A stretch of 64,000 nucleotides of DNA from Pseudomonas sp. GD03919 (GCF_029814935.1 NZ_CP104582.1:248001-312000), one strand, 5' to 3'; counted from the first letter of the stretch, positions 1-7,641 are shown. Numbers and translations are program-made. Notes: generated from the letters alone by a model not told the origin.

Positions 1-308
1 AAGACTACGAATGCCACTTCGCCTGCTACGCACCGGGGGCCTTCTACCAGCGGCATCTCGATCGTTTTCGCGATGACGACCGCCGCACGGTGTCGGCGGT
101 GTTCTATCTGAACGAGGACTGGCAGACCGAGCAGGGCGGGGCGTTGCGCCTGTATCTGGCCGATGGCCGGGAGCATGACGTACTGCCTCAGGCTGGAACA
201 CTGGCGCTGTTTCTATCTTCCGAGATGCCTCACGAAGTGCTGCCGGCCACCCGCGAGCGACTGTCATTGACCGGCTGGTTCAGGCGTCGGGGTGGCGCGG
301 TACTCTGA
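1..308 (+). CDS. 2OG-Fe(II) oxygenase, C-terminal part (5' truncated by the window)
   Basis: The reading frame enters from the left edge (codons begin at base 3) and ends in TGA at 306-308, leaving 101 residues. The visible part looks like the double-stranded beta-helix of a prolyl-4-hydroxylase/SM-20-like dioxygenase: an iron-binding H-x-D pair (RHLDRF), the strand SAVFYLNEDW, then GGALRLY, a second histidine in EMPHEVLP and a 2-oxoglutarate-binding arginine in the RERLSLTGWFRR end. Such enzymes couple 2-oxoglutarate decarboxylation to hydroxylation of a protein or small substrate. The substrate cannot be read here. The ATG at base 90 lies inside the domain and is not the real start. Confidence 0.85.
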   Translation, partial: DYECHFACYAPGAFYQRHLDRFRDDDRRTVSAVFYLNEDWQTEQGGALRLYLADGREHDVLPQAGTLALFLSSEMPHEVLPATRERLSLTGWFRRRGGAVL

Positions 309-346
309 GGCCTGTGGGCTGTCTGGCGACAGTCATGGAGAGGGCG

Positions 347-838
347 ATGCAGAAGATATTGGTCAGCCGCTGCCTGCTCGGGCATCGGGTGCGTTATGAC
401 GGTGGTGCTCACGGACCCTTCGATCAGCTGCAGCGGTGGCTGGACGAAGGACGGGTGGTGGCGCTGTGTCCGGAGGTGGCGGGTGGGCTGCCGACGCCAC
501 GTCCGCCTGCGGAAATTCGCGATGGACAGGGTGGTGCGGTGTTGGATGGTCGGCTGCCAGTACTGACGATCGAGGGCGAGGATGTCACGGCTGCGTTCGT
601 CGACGGCGCCGAACAGGCGCTGGCGCTGGTGCGCGAGCACGACATCCGCCTGGCACTGCTGAAGGCGCGCAGCCCTTCGTGTGGCAATCTGGAAAACTAT
701 GACGGCAGCTTCAGCGGTGTGCGTTTGCCGGGTGAGGGCGTGACCGCTGCCCTGCTGAAACGAGCTGGAGTGAAGGTGTTCAACGAAATGCAGTTGGACG
801 AAGCGGCCGCCGAGTTGGCGCGGTTGGAGCGGGATTGA
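347..838 (+). CDS. DUF523 domain-containing protein
   Basis: The 163-residue product begins MQKILVSRCLLG, the usual opening of the DUF523 family, with conserved cysteines at the N-terminus (SRCLLG), in the middle (ALCPEVAGGLPTPR) and in KARSPSCG. I chose ATG 347 over the in-frame GTG at 314 because GGAGAGGG lies just upstream and family members start at the MxKxLVSxCLLG block. No enzymatic role is established that I can name; the cysteine pattern would suit metal or redox chemistry, which is inference. It lies 38 bp downstream of the oxygenase gene on the same strand, so the two may be cotranscribed. A REP repeat begins immediately after the stop. Confidence 0.85.
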   Translation: MQKILVSRCLLGHRVRYDGGAHGPFDQLQRWLDEGRVVALCPEVAGGLPTPRPPAEIRDGQGGAVLDGRLPVLTIEGEDVTAAFVDGAEQALALVREHDIRLALLKARSPSCGNLENYDGSFSGVRLPGEGVTAALLKRAGVKVFNEMQLDEAAAELARLERD

Positions 839-839
839 G

Positions 840-888
840 GTAGCCCGGATGCAATCCGGGGCACGGTGGTGCGCGCGGCGCACCCTAC
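840..888. repeat. REP-like repeats (GTAGCCCGGATG type and GCGCACCCTAC type)
   Basis: GTAGCCCGGATGCAATCCGG forms an imperfect hairpin with a GTAG foot. It is followed by an inverted copy of a second family ending GCGCACCCTAC. Both motifs recur elsewhere in the window, the first at about seven other places. Confidence 0.75.
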
Positions 889-977
889 GGAATGAGAAAG
901 GGAGGCCCGAAGCCTAATGCTGATCAGATAAGTTCGTCACCACCCCCTCCTACTTGCAGTAGAGGGGGGCGCTTTTC

Positions 978-1037
978 GTAGGAGCCAGCTTGCTGGCGAT
1001 GCTTTTTATGGCGGATCGCCGGCAAGCCGGCTCCTAC
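978..1037. repeat. paired REP repeat, GTAGGAGCCGGCTTGCCGGCGA type
   Basis: Two inverted copies (GTAGGAGCCAGCTTGCTGGC and its mirror ending GCCGGCTCCTAC) face each other across a short spacer, forming a long hairpin. Further pairs of the same type lie at 17485-17543, 50363-50414 and, diverged, 48056-48123. Confidence 0.8.
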
Positions 1038-1117
1038 AAAGATCGAGTGCAACGGCTTAACTGACTGGCATTAGCCCGAAGCCTCCCTTTGTTCATTTCT
1101 GCATACCTTCGGGGCTC

Positions 1118-1190
1118 GCGAGCCAGAGCGAGACAAGGCGGGAGCGACCGAGGAGAGCGGAGTTTACGTCAGTAAATGAGCATCTCCGAG
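1118..1190. repeat. decayed relative of the 156-bp inverted-repeat element
   Basis: The stretch around 1158-1186 contains CGGAGTTTACG, a short spacer and GTAAATGAGCAT, preceded by GCGAGACAAGGC. Read in reverse complement this matches the core of the three full elements (TGCTCATTTAC, spacer, CGTAAACTCCG). The inverted ends are not recognisable. The rest of the 839-1232 gap holds REP repeats and nothing I would call a gene. Confidence 0.5.
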
Positions 1191-1232
1191 GTTGTTCCCA
1201 ACGCCGTATCGCCGACGCGCAGCCGCTCCGGT

Positions 1233-2462
1233 TTAGAACAGGACGCGGCTGCGGATGGTGCCATTGACGTGCTGCAGCTTCTCCAGCGCCAGGTCGGAGT
1301 ACTCGGCGTCTACGTCGATCACCACGTAGCCGACCTTGTCGTTGGTCTGCAGGAACTGACCGGAGATGTTGATGCCGTTGTCGGCGAACACCTTGTTGAT
1401 GTCGCTCATCACGCCCGGAATGTTCTGGTGGATGTGCAGCAGGCGGTGCTTGCCTGGGTGTGCCGGCAGGGCCACTTCAGGGAAGTTGACCGAGGACACC
1501 GAGGTACCGTTGTCGCTGTACTTGACCAGCTTCTCGGCCACTTCCAGGCCGATGTTGGCCTGCGCTTCGGCGGTGGAGCCACCGATGTGCGGGGTCAGGA
1601 TCACGCGATCCAGGCCACGCAGCGGGCTCTCGAACTCTTCGTCGTTGGACTTGGGTTCGACCGGGAACACGTCGATGGCCGCACCGATCAGGTGCTCGTC
1701 CTTGATCGCCTGGGCCAGGTGATCCAGCTCGACCACGGTACCGCGTGCGGCGTTGATCAGGATGCCGCCCTTCTTCATCGCGCGGATTTCCTTCTCGCCG
1801 ATCATCCACTGGGTGGACGGCAGCTCCGGCACGTGCAGCGAGACGATATCGCACAGGCCCAGCAGCTCGTACAGGTCACCGATCTGCGTGGCGTTGCCCA
1901 GCGGCAGCTTGGTCACGGTGTCGTAGAAGAACACCTGCATGCCGAGAGCCTCGGCCAGTACCGAGAGCTGGGTGCCGATCGAGCCGTAGCCGACGATGCC
2001 CAGCTTCTTGCCGCGGATCTCGAAGGAGTTGGCCGCCGACTTGATCCAGCCACCGCGATGGCAGGAGGCGTTCTTCTCGGGGATGCCGCGCAGCAGCAGG
2101 ATGGCTTCGGCCAGCACCAGCTCGGCCACCGAGCGGGTGTTGGAGTAGGGTGCGTTGAACACGGCAATACCGCGTTCGCGGGCAGCGTCCAGATCGACCT
2201 GGTTGGTGCCGATGCAGAAGCAGCCGACGGCGACCAGTTTTTTCGCGCAGTCGAAGACGTCAGCCGTCAGCTGGGTGCGCGAGCGGATGCCGATGAAGTG
2301 GGCATCGGCGATCTTCGCTTTCAGCTCATCGCCCGACAGAGCGGTTTTGAGGTACTCGATGTTGGTGTAACCGGCGGCCTTCAGCGTGTCTACGGCGTTC
2401 TGGTGCACGCCTTCGAGAAGAAGGAACTTGATCTTGCTCTTGTCCAGAGAGGTCTTGCTCAT
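1233..2462 (-). CDS. serA: D-3-phosphoglycerate dehydrogenase
   Basis: The 409-residue protein catalyses the first step of serine biosynthesis, NAD-dependent oxidation of 3-phosphoglycerate to 3-phosphohydroxypyruvate. The NAD-binding motif GYGSIG is at residues 158-163. The catalytic set includes the arginine of NAARGT and the histidine of LTPHIGGST. A C-terminal ACT domain (about residues 335-409) is the serine-binding regulatory module of the E. coli-type enzyme, and the length matches that class (about 410). It is divergent from the D-2-hydroxyglutarate dehydrogenase gene at 2644. SerA-type enzymes can reduce 2-oxoglutarate to D-2-hydroxyglutarate, which the neighbour would recycle. Confidence 0.97.
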   Translation of the reverse strand: MSKTSLDKSKIKFLLLEGVHQNAVDTLKAAGYTNIEYLKTALSGDELKAKIADAHFIGIRSRTQLTADVFDCAKKLVAVGCFCIGTNQVDLDAARERGIAVFNAPYSNTRSVAELVLAEAILLLRGIPEKNASCHRGGWIKSAANSFEIRGKKLGIVGYGSIGTQLSVLAEALGMQVFFYDTVTKLPLGNATQIGDLYELLGLCDIVSLHVPELPSTQWMIGEKEIRAMKKGGILINAARGTVVELDHLAQAIKDEHLIGAAIDVFPVEPKSNDEEFESPLRGLDRVILTPHIGGSTAEAQANIGLEVAEKLVKYSDNGTSVSSVNFPEVALPAHPGKHRLLHIHQNIPGVMSDINKVFADNGINISGQFLQTNDKVGYVVIDVDAEYSDLALEKLQHVNGTIRSRVLF

Positions 2463-2643
2463 CGGAGTACCTGTGTCCCACGGGATGTTGTCAGGGAAGG
2501 GCTGAGAAACTCAGCCGGCGCCCGCAGATCGCTGCATGGCTCGATTCACGGGGTGCGTATGCTAGCATGTTCGCCTTTTTCAATGCTCGGTTGCGACCTG
2601 AATGGTTCTCAGGGCGACCATGAATCCTTTGAGAGTTCCGTAG
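2463..2643. promoter_or_regulatory. divergent promoter region between serA and the D-2-HGDH gene
   Basis: The 181 bp between the two start codons must hold both promoters. TATGCT at about 2560 could be a -10 for the rightward gene, but no matching -35 is convincing. I see no clear operator. Confidence 0.35.
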
Positions 2644-4035
2644 ATGACCACCCCTGCCCAGATCGAAGAGCTGAAGACCCTGGTTGAGCCCGGCAAGGTG
2701 CTGACCGACGCCGATTCCCTCGAGGCCTATGGCAAGGACTGGACCAAGCATTTCGCCCCGGCGCCCTCTGCAATCGTCTTCCCCAAGACTACCGAGCAGG
2801 TGCAGGCCATCGTGCGTTGGGCCAATGCGCACAAGGTCGCCCTGGTGCCGTCCGGTGGCCGAACCGGTTTGTCGGCGGCAGCGGTCGCGGCCAATGGCGA
2901 AGTGGTGGTGGCGTTCGACTACATGAACCAGATTCTCTCGTTCAACGAATACGACCGTGCGGCGGTGTGCCAGCCGGGCGTGGTGACCAAGCAGCTGCAG
3001 CTGTTCGCCGAAGAAAAAGGCCTGTATTACCCGGTGGATTTCGCCTCTTCGGGCTCCAGCCAGATTGGCGGCAATATCGGCACCAATGCCGGCGGGATCA
3101 AGGTGATTCGCTACGGCATGACCCGCAACTGGGTGGCCGGCCTGAAGGTCGTGACCGGCACCGGCGAATTGCTGGAGCTGAACAAGGACCTGATCAAGAA
3201 CGCCACTGGCTATGACCTGCGTCAGCTGTTCATCGGCGCCGAAGGCACCCTGGGCTTCGTGGTCGAAGCGACCATGCGCCTGGATCGCGCGCCGAAGAAC
3301 CTCACCGCGATGGTGCTCGGCACCGCTGATTTCGACTCGATCATGCCGGTGCTGCACGCTTTCCAGAGCAAGCTCGACCTGACCGCGTTCGAGTTCTTTT
3401 CCGACAAGGCCCTGGCCAAGGTGCTCGGCCGTGGCGACGTCCCCGCACCGTTCGAAAGCGAATGCCCCTTCTATGCGCTGCTGGAATTCGAAGCCAGCAC
3501 CGAGGAAGTGGCCAACCAGGCGCTGGAAACCTTCGAGCATTGCGTCGAGCAGGGCTGGGTGGTCGATGGCGTGATGAGTCAGAGCGAACAGCAGCTGCAG
3601 AACCTGTGGAAGCTGCGCGAATATATCTCCGAAACCATCAGCCACTGGACGCCGTACAAGAACGACATCTCCGTCACGGTCAGCCAGGTGCCGGCCTTCC
3701 TCAAGGACATCGATGCCATCGTCGAAGCCAACTACCCGGATTTCGAGGTGGTGTGGTTCGGCCATATCGGTGACGGCAACCTGCATCTGAATATCTTGAA
3801 GCCCGATAACCTGTCCAAGGACGAGTTCTTCGCCAAGTGCGCGGTAGTCAACCAGTGGGTGTTCGAGACCGTGCAGAAATACAACGGCTCGATCAGTGCC
3901 GAGCATGGCGTGGGCATGACCAAGCGCGACTACCTGCACTACAGCCGTTCGCCAGAAGAAATCGCCTGCATGAAAGCGATCAAGGCGGTGTTCGATCCCA
4001 ACGGCATCATGAACCCCGGCAAGATCTTTGCCTGA
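2644..4035 (+). CDS. FAD-dependent D-2-hydroxyglutarate dehydrogenase (FAD-linked oxidase family)
   Basis: The 463-residue protein has the PCMH-type FAD domain (PSGGRTGLSAAAV near residue 75, SSQIGGNIGTNAGG near 140) and the C-terminal FAD-linked oxidase cap with metal-ligand motifs HIGDGNLHLN (about 375) and SAEHGVGMTKR (about 420). This is the GlcD/D-2-HGDH family. In P. stutzeri and P. aeruginosa the homologue beside serA is reported to oxidise D-2-hydroxyglutarate to 2-oxoglutarate, passing electrons to an electron-transfer flavoprotein, and thereby pulls the unfavourable SerA reaction forward. The same divergent arrangement supports that role here. D-lactate dehydrogenase is the main alternative. 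A rho-independent terminator follows at 4042. Confidence 0.88.
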   Translation: MTTPAQIEELKTLVEPGKVLTDADSLEAYGKDWTKHFAPAPSAIVFPKTTEQVQAIVRWANAHKVALVPSGGRTGLSAAAVAANGEVVVAFDYMNQILSFNEYDRAAVCQPGVVTKQLQLFAEEKGLYYPVDFASSGSSQIGGNIGTNAGGIKVIRYGMTRNWVAGLKVVTGTGELLELNKDLIKNATGYDLRQLFIGAEGTLGFVVEATMRLDRAPKNLTAMVLGTADFDSIMPVLHAFQSKLDLTAFEFFSDKALAKVLGRGDVPAPFESECPFYALLEFEASTEEVANQALETFEHCVEQGWVVDGVMSQSEQQLQNLWKLREYISETISHWTPYKNDISVTVSQVPAFLKDIDAIVEANYPDFEVVWFGHIGDGNLHLNILKPDNLSKDEFFAKCAVVNQWVFETVQKYNGSISAEHGVGMTKRDYLHYSRSPEEIACMKAIKAVFDPNGIMNPGKIFA

Positions 4036-4041
4036 TCGCAG

Positions 4042-4067
4042 ACGCCCGCCTGACAGCGGGCGTTTTC
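4042..4067 (+). terminator. rho-independent terminator
   Basis: ACGCCCGC and GCGGGCGT (4042-4049 and 4056-4063) form an 8-bp GC-rich stem with a 6-nt loop, followed by TTTTCG. It sits just after the D-2-HGDH stop. Confidence 0.8.
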
Positions 4068-4148
4068 GTATCCGGCCATGTGTCGGTTAAGGTACGGCAC
4101 CGGCCACAAGCCGCGATGCCCACAATACGAACAACACAGGAGTCGGTG

Positions 4149-4814
4149 ATGAGCTATCAGCACCAGTATGTCGACGGTACCACCGTCCACTTCCCGCTCG
4201 GCAAGGTCGTCTGCATCGGCCGCAACTACGCCGAGCATGCCGCCGAACTGAACAACCCGGTGCCCACCGAGCCGCTGCTGTTCATCAAACCCGGCTCCTG
4301 CGTGGTGCCGCTAGAGGGTGGCTTTGTCATCCCCGAGGATCGCGGCTCGGTGCATTACGAGGCGGAAATCGCCGTGTTGATCGGCAAGCCACTGTCGAAA
4401 AAGCCGGATGCCGAAGAAGTGCGTGACGCCATCAGCGGTTTCGCGCCGGCGCTGGACCTGACCCTGCGCGACGTGCAGGCCAGGCTCAAGGAGAAGGGCT
4501 ATCCCTGGGAAATCGCCAAGAGTTTCGACGGCGCCTGCGTACTGGCGCCTTTCGTGCCGGGTGATGCCATCGAGGATCTGGCTGATATTGGCATTCGCCT
4601 GTTGATCAACGGTGAAACCCGCCAGGACGGCAACAGCCGCGACATGCTCAACCCCATCGTGTCGATGATCCAGCACATGGCCGGGCACTTTGCCCTGCAG
4701 CCGGGCGACGTGATTCTCACCGGTACGCCGGTCGGCGTGGGTGCGCTGAACAAGGGCGACGAGTTGGTGCTGGAGCTGGTCGGTCACAGTAGTTTCACCA
4801 GCCGCGTGTTATAA
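4149..4814 (+). CDS. fumarylacetoacetate hydrolase family protein
   Basis: The 221-residue product is a single-domain FAH-family enzyme: KVVCIGRNYAEHAAELNN, EPLLFIKPGS, the metal-binding HYEAEIAVLIG, then DLTLRDVQ, WEIAKSFDGAC and ILTGTPVGVG. These are the usual blocks of acylpyruvate hydrolase/oxaloacetate decarboxylase-like members (YcgM type), which bind Mg or Mn and act on C-C bonds of oxo acids. The in-frame extension upstream to 3837 overlaps the previous gene and is not used; ATG 4149 directly precedes the conserved N-terminus. It lies downstream of the D-2-HGDH gene but beyond a terminator. The exact substrate is not readable. Confidence 0.9.
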   Translation: MSYQHQYVDGTTVHFPLGKVVCIGRNYAEHAAELNNPVPTEPLLFIKPGSCVVPLEGGFVIPEDRGSVHYEAEIAVLIGKPLSKKPDAEEVRDAISGFAPALDLTLRDVQARLKEKGYPWEIAKSFDGACVLAPFVPGDAIEDLADIGIRLLINGETRQDGNSRDMLNPIVSMIQHMAGHFALQPGDVILTGTPVGVGALNKGDELVLELVGHSSFTSRVL

Positions 4815-4860
4815 GCTCTGACCGCCGCCTTCCAGGCGGCGGAACTCTTCCAGACATCGG

Positions 4861-5814
4861 ATGTCGGATTGCCATCAAGCAGCCGAGCCGTCGCCGATGC
4901 CCTCCCTTCGTTCCCGCCTTTCTCGCCCCCGTTACTGGTTGTTCGGCATAGCCGTGCTGGTCGTGGCAACGGTAGTAAAAACTCAGCATTGGGATGATCG
5001 CGCCCTGCTCTGGTGGCAGGAGGGGCATACGCCGTTGGTCGAGCGCTTGTCCAGCGTCTGGCTGCCTGGCTACCGTGCGGTGATTCAGGCCAAGGCGTTG
5101 TCTGGTCTGGAACAAGATGAAACCTCGGGGCTTACCTACAACCCGGTAACCGGCACCCTCTTTACGGTGACCGGCAAGAACCCTCTGCTGGTGGAACTCT
5201 CGCGTGAGGGTGAGGTGTTGCGGCGTATCCAGTTGAAGGGCTTTGCTGACCCGGAAGCGGTGGAGATGATGGACAACGGGCGCATGGCCATTGTCGATGA
5301 GCGTCGGCGTCAGCTCACCACCTTTACCCTGCGTGACGACGACCTGGAGCTGGATGCGGCCGATTACCCCGGTTTTGACCTGGGCTTTGCCGATGCAGGC
5401 AACAAGGGCTTTGAGGCCCTTGCCTGGGATGCACGCAGCAGCAGCCTGATGCTGGGCAAGGAGCGCAGCCCGATGGGCTTGTTCAGCCTGCCTTTCCCCG
5501 GTGAAGACGGCGCCGCCGGAGTGATGCAGCCCTTTGGCGATGGCAACCTGGGCATGCGCGATATTTCTTCGTTGACTATCGATGCGCGTACCGGCCATGC
5601 ACTGGTGCTGTCCGACGAGTCGCGCATGCTGCTGGAGCTGGATCGCAGCGGTCACCCGGTCAGCTTTCTCAGCCTTACCGGCGGTCTCAACGGTCTGGAA
5701 CAGGGCATCAAGCAGGCCGAGGGCGTGACCATGGACGAAGAGGGCAACATCTATATCGTCGCCGAGCCCAATCTTTTTTACGTCTTCAGCAAGGCGCAGC
5801 CAGATGCCAGTTGA
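4861..5814 (+). CDS. SdiA-regulated domain (CarP-like) beta-propeller protein, copy 1
   Basis: The 317-residue protein has one membrane or uncleaved signal segment (about residues 25-43, YWLFGIAVLVVATVV) followed by a periplasmic SdiA-regulated/phytase-like beta-propeller. Repeated blade motifs include SGLTYNPVTGTLFTVTG, GFADPEAVE, DERRRQLTTF, NKGFEALAWD, ISSLTIDARTGHALVLSDES and AEGVTMDEEGNIYIVAEPNLFYVF. The start could be ATG 4861 or ATG 4897 (MPSLRSRL); neither has a strong ribosome-binding site. It is a clear paralogue of the gene at 6335, with a CarO-like gene between them. In P. aeruginosa the related CarP is described as a calcium-regulated propeller affecting calcium homeostasis; carrying that role over is inference. 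Confidence 0.8.
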   Translation: MSDCHQAAEPSPMPSLRSRLSRPRYWLFGIAVLVVATVVKTQHWDDRALLWWQEGHTPLVERLSSVWLPGYRAVIQAKALSGLEQDETSGLTYNPVTGTLFTVTGKNPLLVELSREGEVLRRIQLKGFADPEAVEMMDNGRMAIVDERRRQLTTFTLRDDDLELDAADYPGFDLGFADAGNKGFEALAWDARSSSLMLGKERSPMGLFSLPFPGEDGAAGVMQPFGDGNLGMRDISSLTIDARTGHALVLSDESRMLLELDRSGHPVSFLSLTGGLNGLEQGIKQAEGVTMDEEGNIYIVAEPNLFYVFSKAQPDAS

Positions 5815-5827
5815 GTGGCGTGGCGGA

Positions 5828-5881
5828 TTCAGTTTGGCTTAAGCCGCGATTCAGTCTGGCTTCAGCTAGCGGCACTAATCT
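5828..5881 (+). promoter_or_regulatory. four 11-bp-spaced response-regulator half-sites plus -10 upstream of the CarO-like gene
   Basis: TTCAG (5828), TTAAG (5839), TTCAG (5850) and TTCAG (5861) follow each other at exact 11-bp steps with 6-bp spacers. A possible -10 TAATCT lies at 5876-5881, 10 bp after the last half-site. This is the geometry of OmpR/PhoB-family activation. The unit resembles the TTAAG-N6-TTAAG box reported for P. aeruginosa BqsR/CarR, the regulator said to control carO. A PmrA box (HTTAAD-N5-HTTAAD) is the alternative reading. The array as seen is factual; the regulator is inferred. Confidence 0.65.
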
Positions 5882-5915
5882 GACCCCGTCACTTACGAAC
5901 AACGAGGTTCACGCC

Positions 5916-6263
5916 ATGAAACGTACCGCTCTCGCTCTGATGGTTCTGCCGCTGCTCAGCACCGCCGCTTTCGCCACCGGTTACACCGGCCCCGGTGCCA
6001 TTGCGCAGGTCACCACCGTGGCTGCTGCACTGGAAGCTGCTGACGACACCCATGTTGTGCTGGAAGGCCAGATCGTCAAGCGCCTGCAGGATGAGCTCTA
6101 CGAGTTCAAGGACGCCACCGGCACCATCCAGGTCGAAATCGACGACGAAGACTGGCCGGGCCAGAAAGTCTCTGAAACCGCCAAGGTGCGCCTGACCGGT
6201 GAAGTCGACAAGGACTTCAACAGTCGCGAGATCGATGTCGATCACGTCGAGCTGATCAACTGA
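5916..6263 (+). CDS. carO: CarO-like periplasmic OB-fold protein (YgiW/BOF family)
   Basis: The 115-residue precursor has a cleavable signal peptide (MKRTALALMVLPLLSTAAFA) and a single bacterial OB-fold domain: VTTVAAALEAADDTHVVLEGQIVKR, LYEFKDATGTIQVEIDDEDW, VRLTGEVDKDFNSREIDVDHVELI. This is the YgiW/YdeI (BOF) family, small periplasmic proteins linked to stress and cation tolerance. Its position between two CarP-like propeller genes and behind an 11-bp direct-repeat array matches what is known of calcium-regulated carO in P. aeruginosa. ATG 5916 was chosen because the signal peptide starts there; the longer frame to 5811 runs through the operator. The symbol is by homology and context, not proven. 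Confidence 0.8.
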   Translation: MKRTALALMVLPLLSTAAFATGYTGPGAIAQVTTVAAALEAADDTHVVLEGQIVKRLQDELYEFKDATGTIQVEIDDEDWPGQKVSETAKVRLTGEVDKDFNSREIDVDHVELIN

Positions 6264-6279
6264 TCGCGATTTCACCGCT

Positions 6280-6310
6280 GCCCGCCACGTCAAACCCGTG
6301 GCGGGCTTTT
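6280..6310 (+). terminator. rho-independent terminator after the CarO-like gene
   Basis: GCCCGCCACG and CGTGGCGGGC (6280-6289, 6297-6306) form a perfect 10-bp stem followed by TTTT. It separates the CarO-like gene from the second propeller gene. Confidence 0.85.
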
Positions 6311-6334
6311 CTGTGGTAGTCAGAGAAATTCATC

Positions 6335-7249
6335 ATGCGTCGTTTGCTCTCCATAAACCCCTGGCTCTATCTGCTGTTCTTCGTCTTGTTGCTTGGCGCG
6401 GTGTTGGGCCAGCAGTATCGGCTGTTCGAGCGAGCCTGGTTCTCCGTGCAGGAGTGGCAGCATGGTGCGCAGTGGCGTGATCAGTCGCTGTGGCTGGGCG
6501 ACTACCGCGTGGTGATCGAGGCCAAGCCCATTGCCGATATCAGCGATGTGTCGGCGCTGACCTACGATCCGGATCGCCGCAGCCTGTTCAGCGTCACCAA
6601 CAAGCCGGCCAAGGTGATCGAGATCAGCCTGCAGGGCGAGCTCAAGCGCACCATCGATCTTGAAGGTTTTGGTGATCCCGAGGCCATCGAGTACGTGGCG
6701 CCCGGCACCTATGTGATCGCTGACGAGCGCGAACAGCGTCTGGTCAAGGTGCGTATCGACGATGACAGTCGTGTGCTCAACGCCGCCGATTTCCAGCAGC
6801 TATCCCTGGGTATCGGCCTCAACGGCAACAAGGGCTTCGAAGGCCTGGCCTACGACGCACGGAACCAGCGCCTGCTGGTGGCCAAGGAGCGCGATCCGGT
6901 GCGCATCTTCGAGGTGCTCGGCTTCCCTCATGTCGACGAGAGCAAGCCACTGGTGCTGCAGGTCAATACCGACCCGAAGCGCGATGCGCGGTTGTTCGTG
7001 CGCGACCTTTCCAGCCTGGACTTCGACGCCGCGACCGGCCATCTGTTGGCGCTGTCGGACGAGTCGCGCCTGGTAATCGAACTCAATGCCGACGGCAAGC
7101 CGATCAGTACATTGTCGCTGTTACGTGGCCAGCATGGCCTGCAGCGCAGTGTGCCGCAGGCCGAGGGAATAGCGACGGATGACGACGGCAACCTGTACCT
7201 GATCAGTGAGCCGAACCTGTTCTATGTGTTCAGGAAGCAGGGCGACTAA
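6335..7249 (+). CDS. SdiA-regulated domain (CarP-like) beta-propeller protein, copy 2
   Basis: The 304-residue protein has an N-terminal membrane segment (WLYLLFFVLLLGAVLG, about residues 10-25) and the same propeller blades as copy 1: SALTYDPDRRSLFSVTN, GFGDPEAIE, DEREQRLVKV, NKGFEGLAYDARNQ, LSSLDFDAATGHLLALSDES and AEGIATDDDGNLYLISEPNLFYVF. The matching blade order shows the two copies arose by duplication, although the sequences have diverged substantially. The terminator at 6280 implies its own promoter. Its stop codon overlaps that of the convergent yegP gene. It is the likelier counterpart of P. aeruginosa CarP by length, but this cannot be settled by eye. Confidence 0.82.
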   Translation: MRRLLSINPWLYLLFFVLLLGAVLGQQYRLFERAWFSVQEWQHGAQWRDQSLWLGDYRVVIEAKPIADISDVSALTYDPDRRSLFSVTNKPAKVIEISLQGELKRTIDLEGFGDPEAIEYVAPGTYVIADEREQRLVKVRIDDDSRVLNAADFQQLSLGIGLNGNKGFEGLAYDARNQRLLVAKERDPVRIFEVLGFPHVDESKPLVLQVNTDPKRDARLFVRDLSSLDFDAATGHLLALSDESRLVIELNADGKPISTLSLLRGQHGLQRSVPQAEGIATDDDGNLYLISEPNLFYVFRKQGD

Positions 7250-7581
7250 CTCGTCTGGTCGTCGATCACCGCGCTCGGTGCATTTTTTTGCACCGACTCG
7301 ATGCCGCTCTTGCAGCTGGCGGCGCTGGCATACATCTGACTTTGCCCGACCACCTGGCCGTTGGTGGCCATGAGCAGGAAGTAGTGTTTATCGTTGCTCG
7401 AGGTCTTGATCTCGAAGGCGCCCTCGCGTTGTGAGTTCTTCCTCACCGACTCGATGCCGTTAAGCGCCGAGTCCTTGGCCTTGTACATCTCGCTGCTGAG
7501 GATGGGCTGGCCATTGGTCGCCAGCAGGTTGAAGTGGAACTGACCGTCTTTGGCCTTCTTCAGCTCGAACTTTCCAGACAT
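7246..7581 (-). CDS. yegP: YegP family protein (tandem DUF1508)
   Basis: The 111-residue protein is two copies of a roughly 50-residue DUF1508 unit. The first is GKFELKKAKDGQFHFNLLATNGQPILSSEMY and the second AFEIKTSSNDKHYFLLMATNGQVVGQSQMY, each followed by a KxSALNGIESVRKNS or CKSGIESVQKNA helix. Family members are small soluble proteins of unknown function. I prefer the second ATG (7581) over 7587 because GGGAG then sits 8 nt upstream and homologues begin MSGKFEL or similar. It converges on the propeller gene with overlapping stop codons (7246-7249). Confidence 0.88.
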   Translation of the reverse strand: MSGKFELKKAKDGQFHFNLLATNGQPILSSEMYKAKDSALNGIESVRKNSQREGAFEIKTSSNDKHYFLLMATNGQVVGQSQMYASAASCKSGIESVQKNAPSAVIDDQTS

Positions 7582-7641
7582 GTTCATTTCTCCCTGAGCG
7601 CTCGGCGGTATGCCGCAGCGATGCTCAGCAAGCGTAGTTCA

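Noticed and set aside
839..1232. A small RNA gene before serA
   Set aside because: The stems are explained by REP repeats and the decayed element; no promoter-terminator pair is visible.
1176..3939. Long frames opposite serA (1176-2687 +) and opposite the D-2-HGDH gene (2491-3939 -)
   Set aside because: Both lie antisense to conserved genes and show the Val/Asp/Gln-rich bias of shadow frames.
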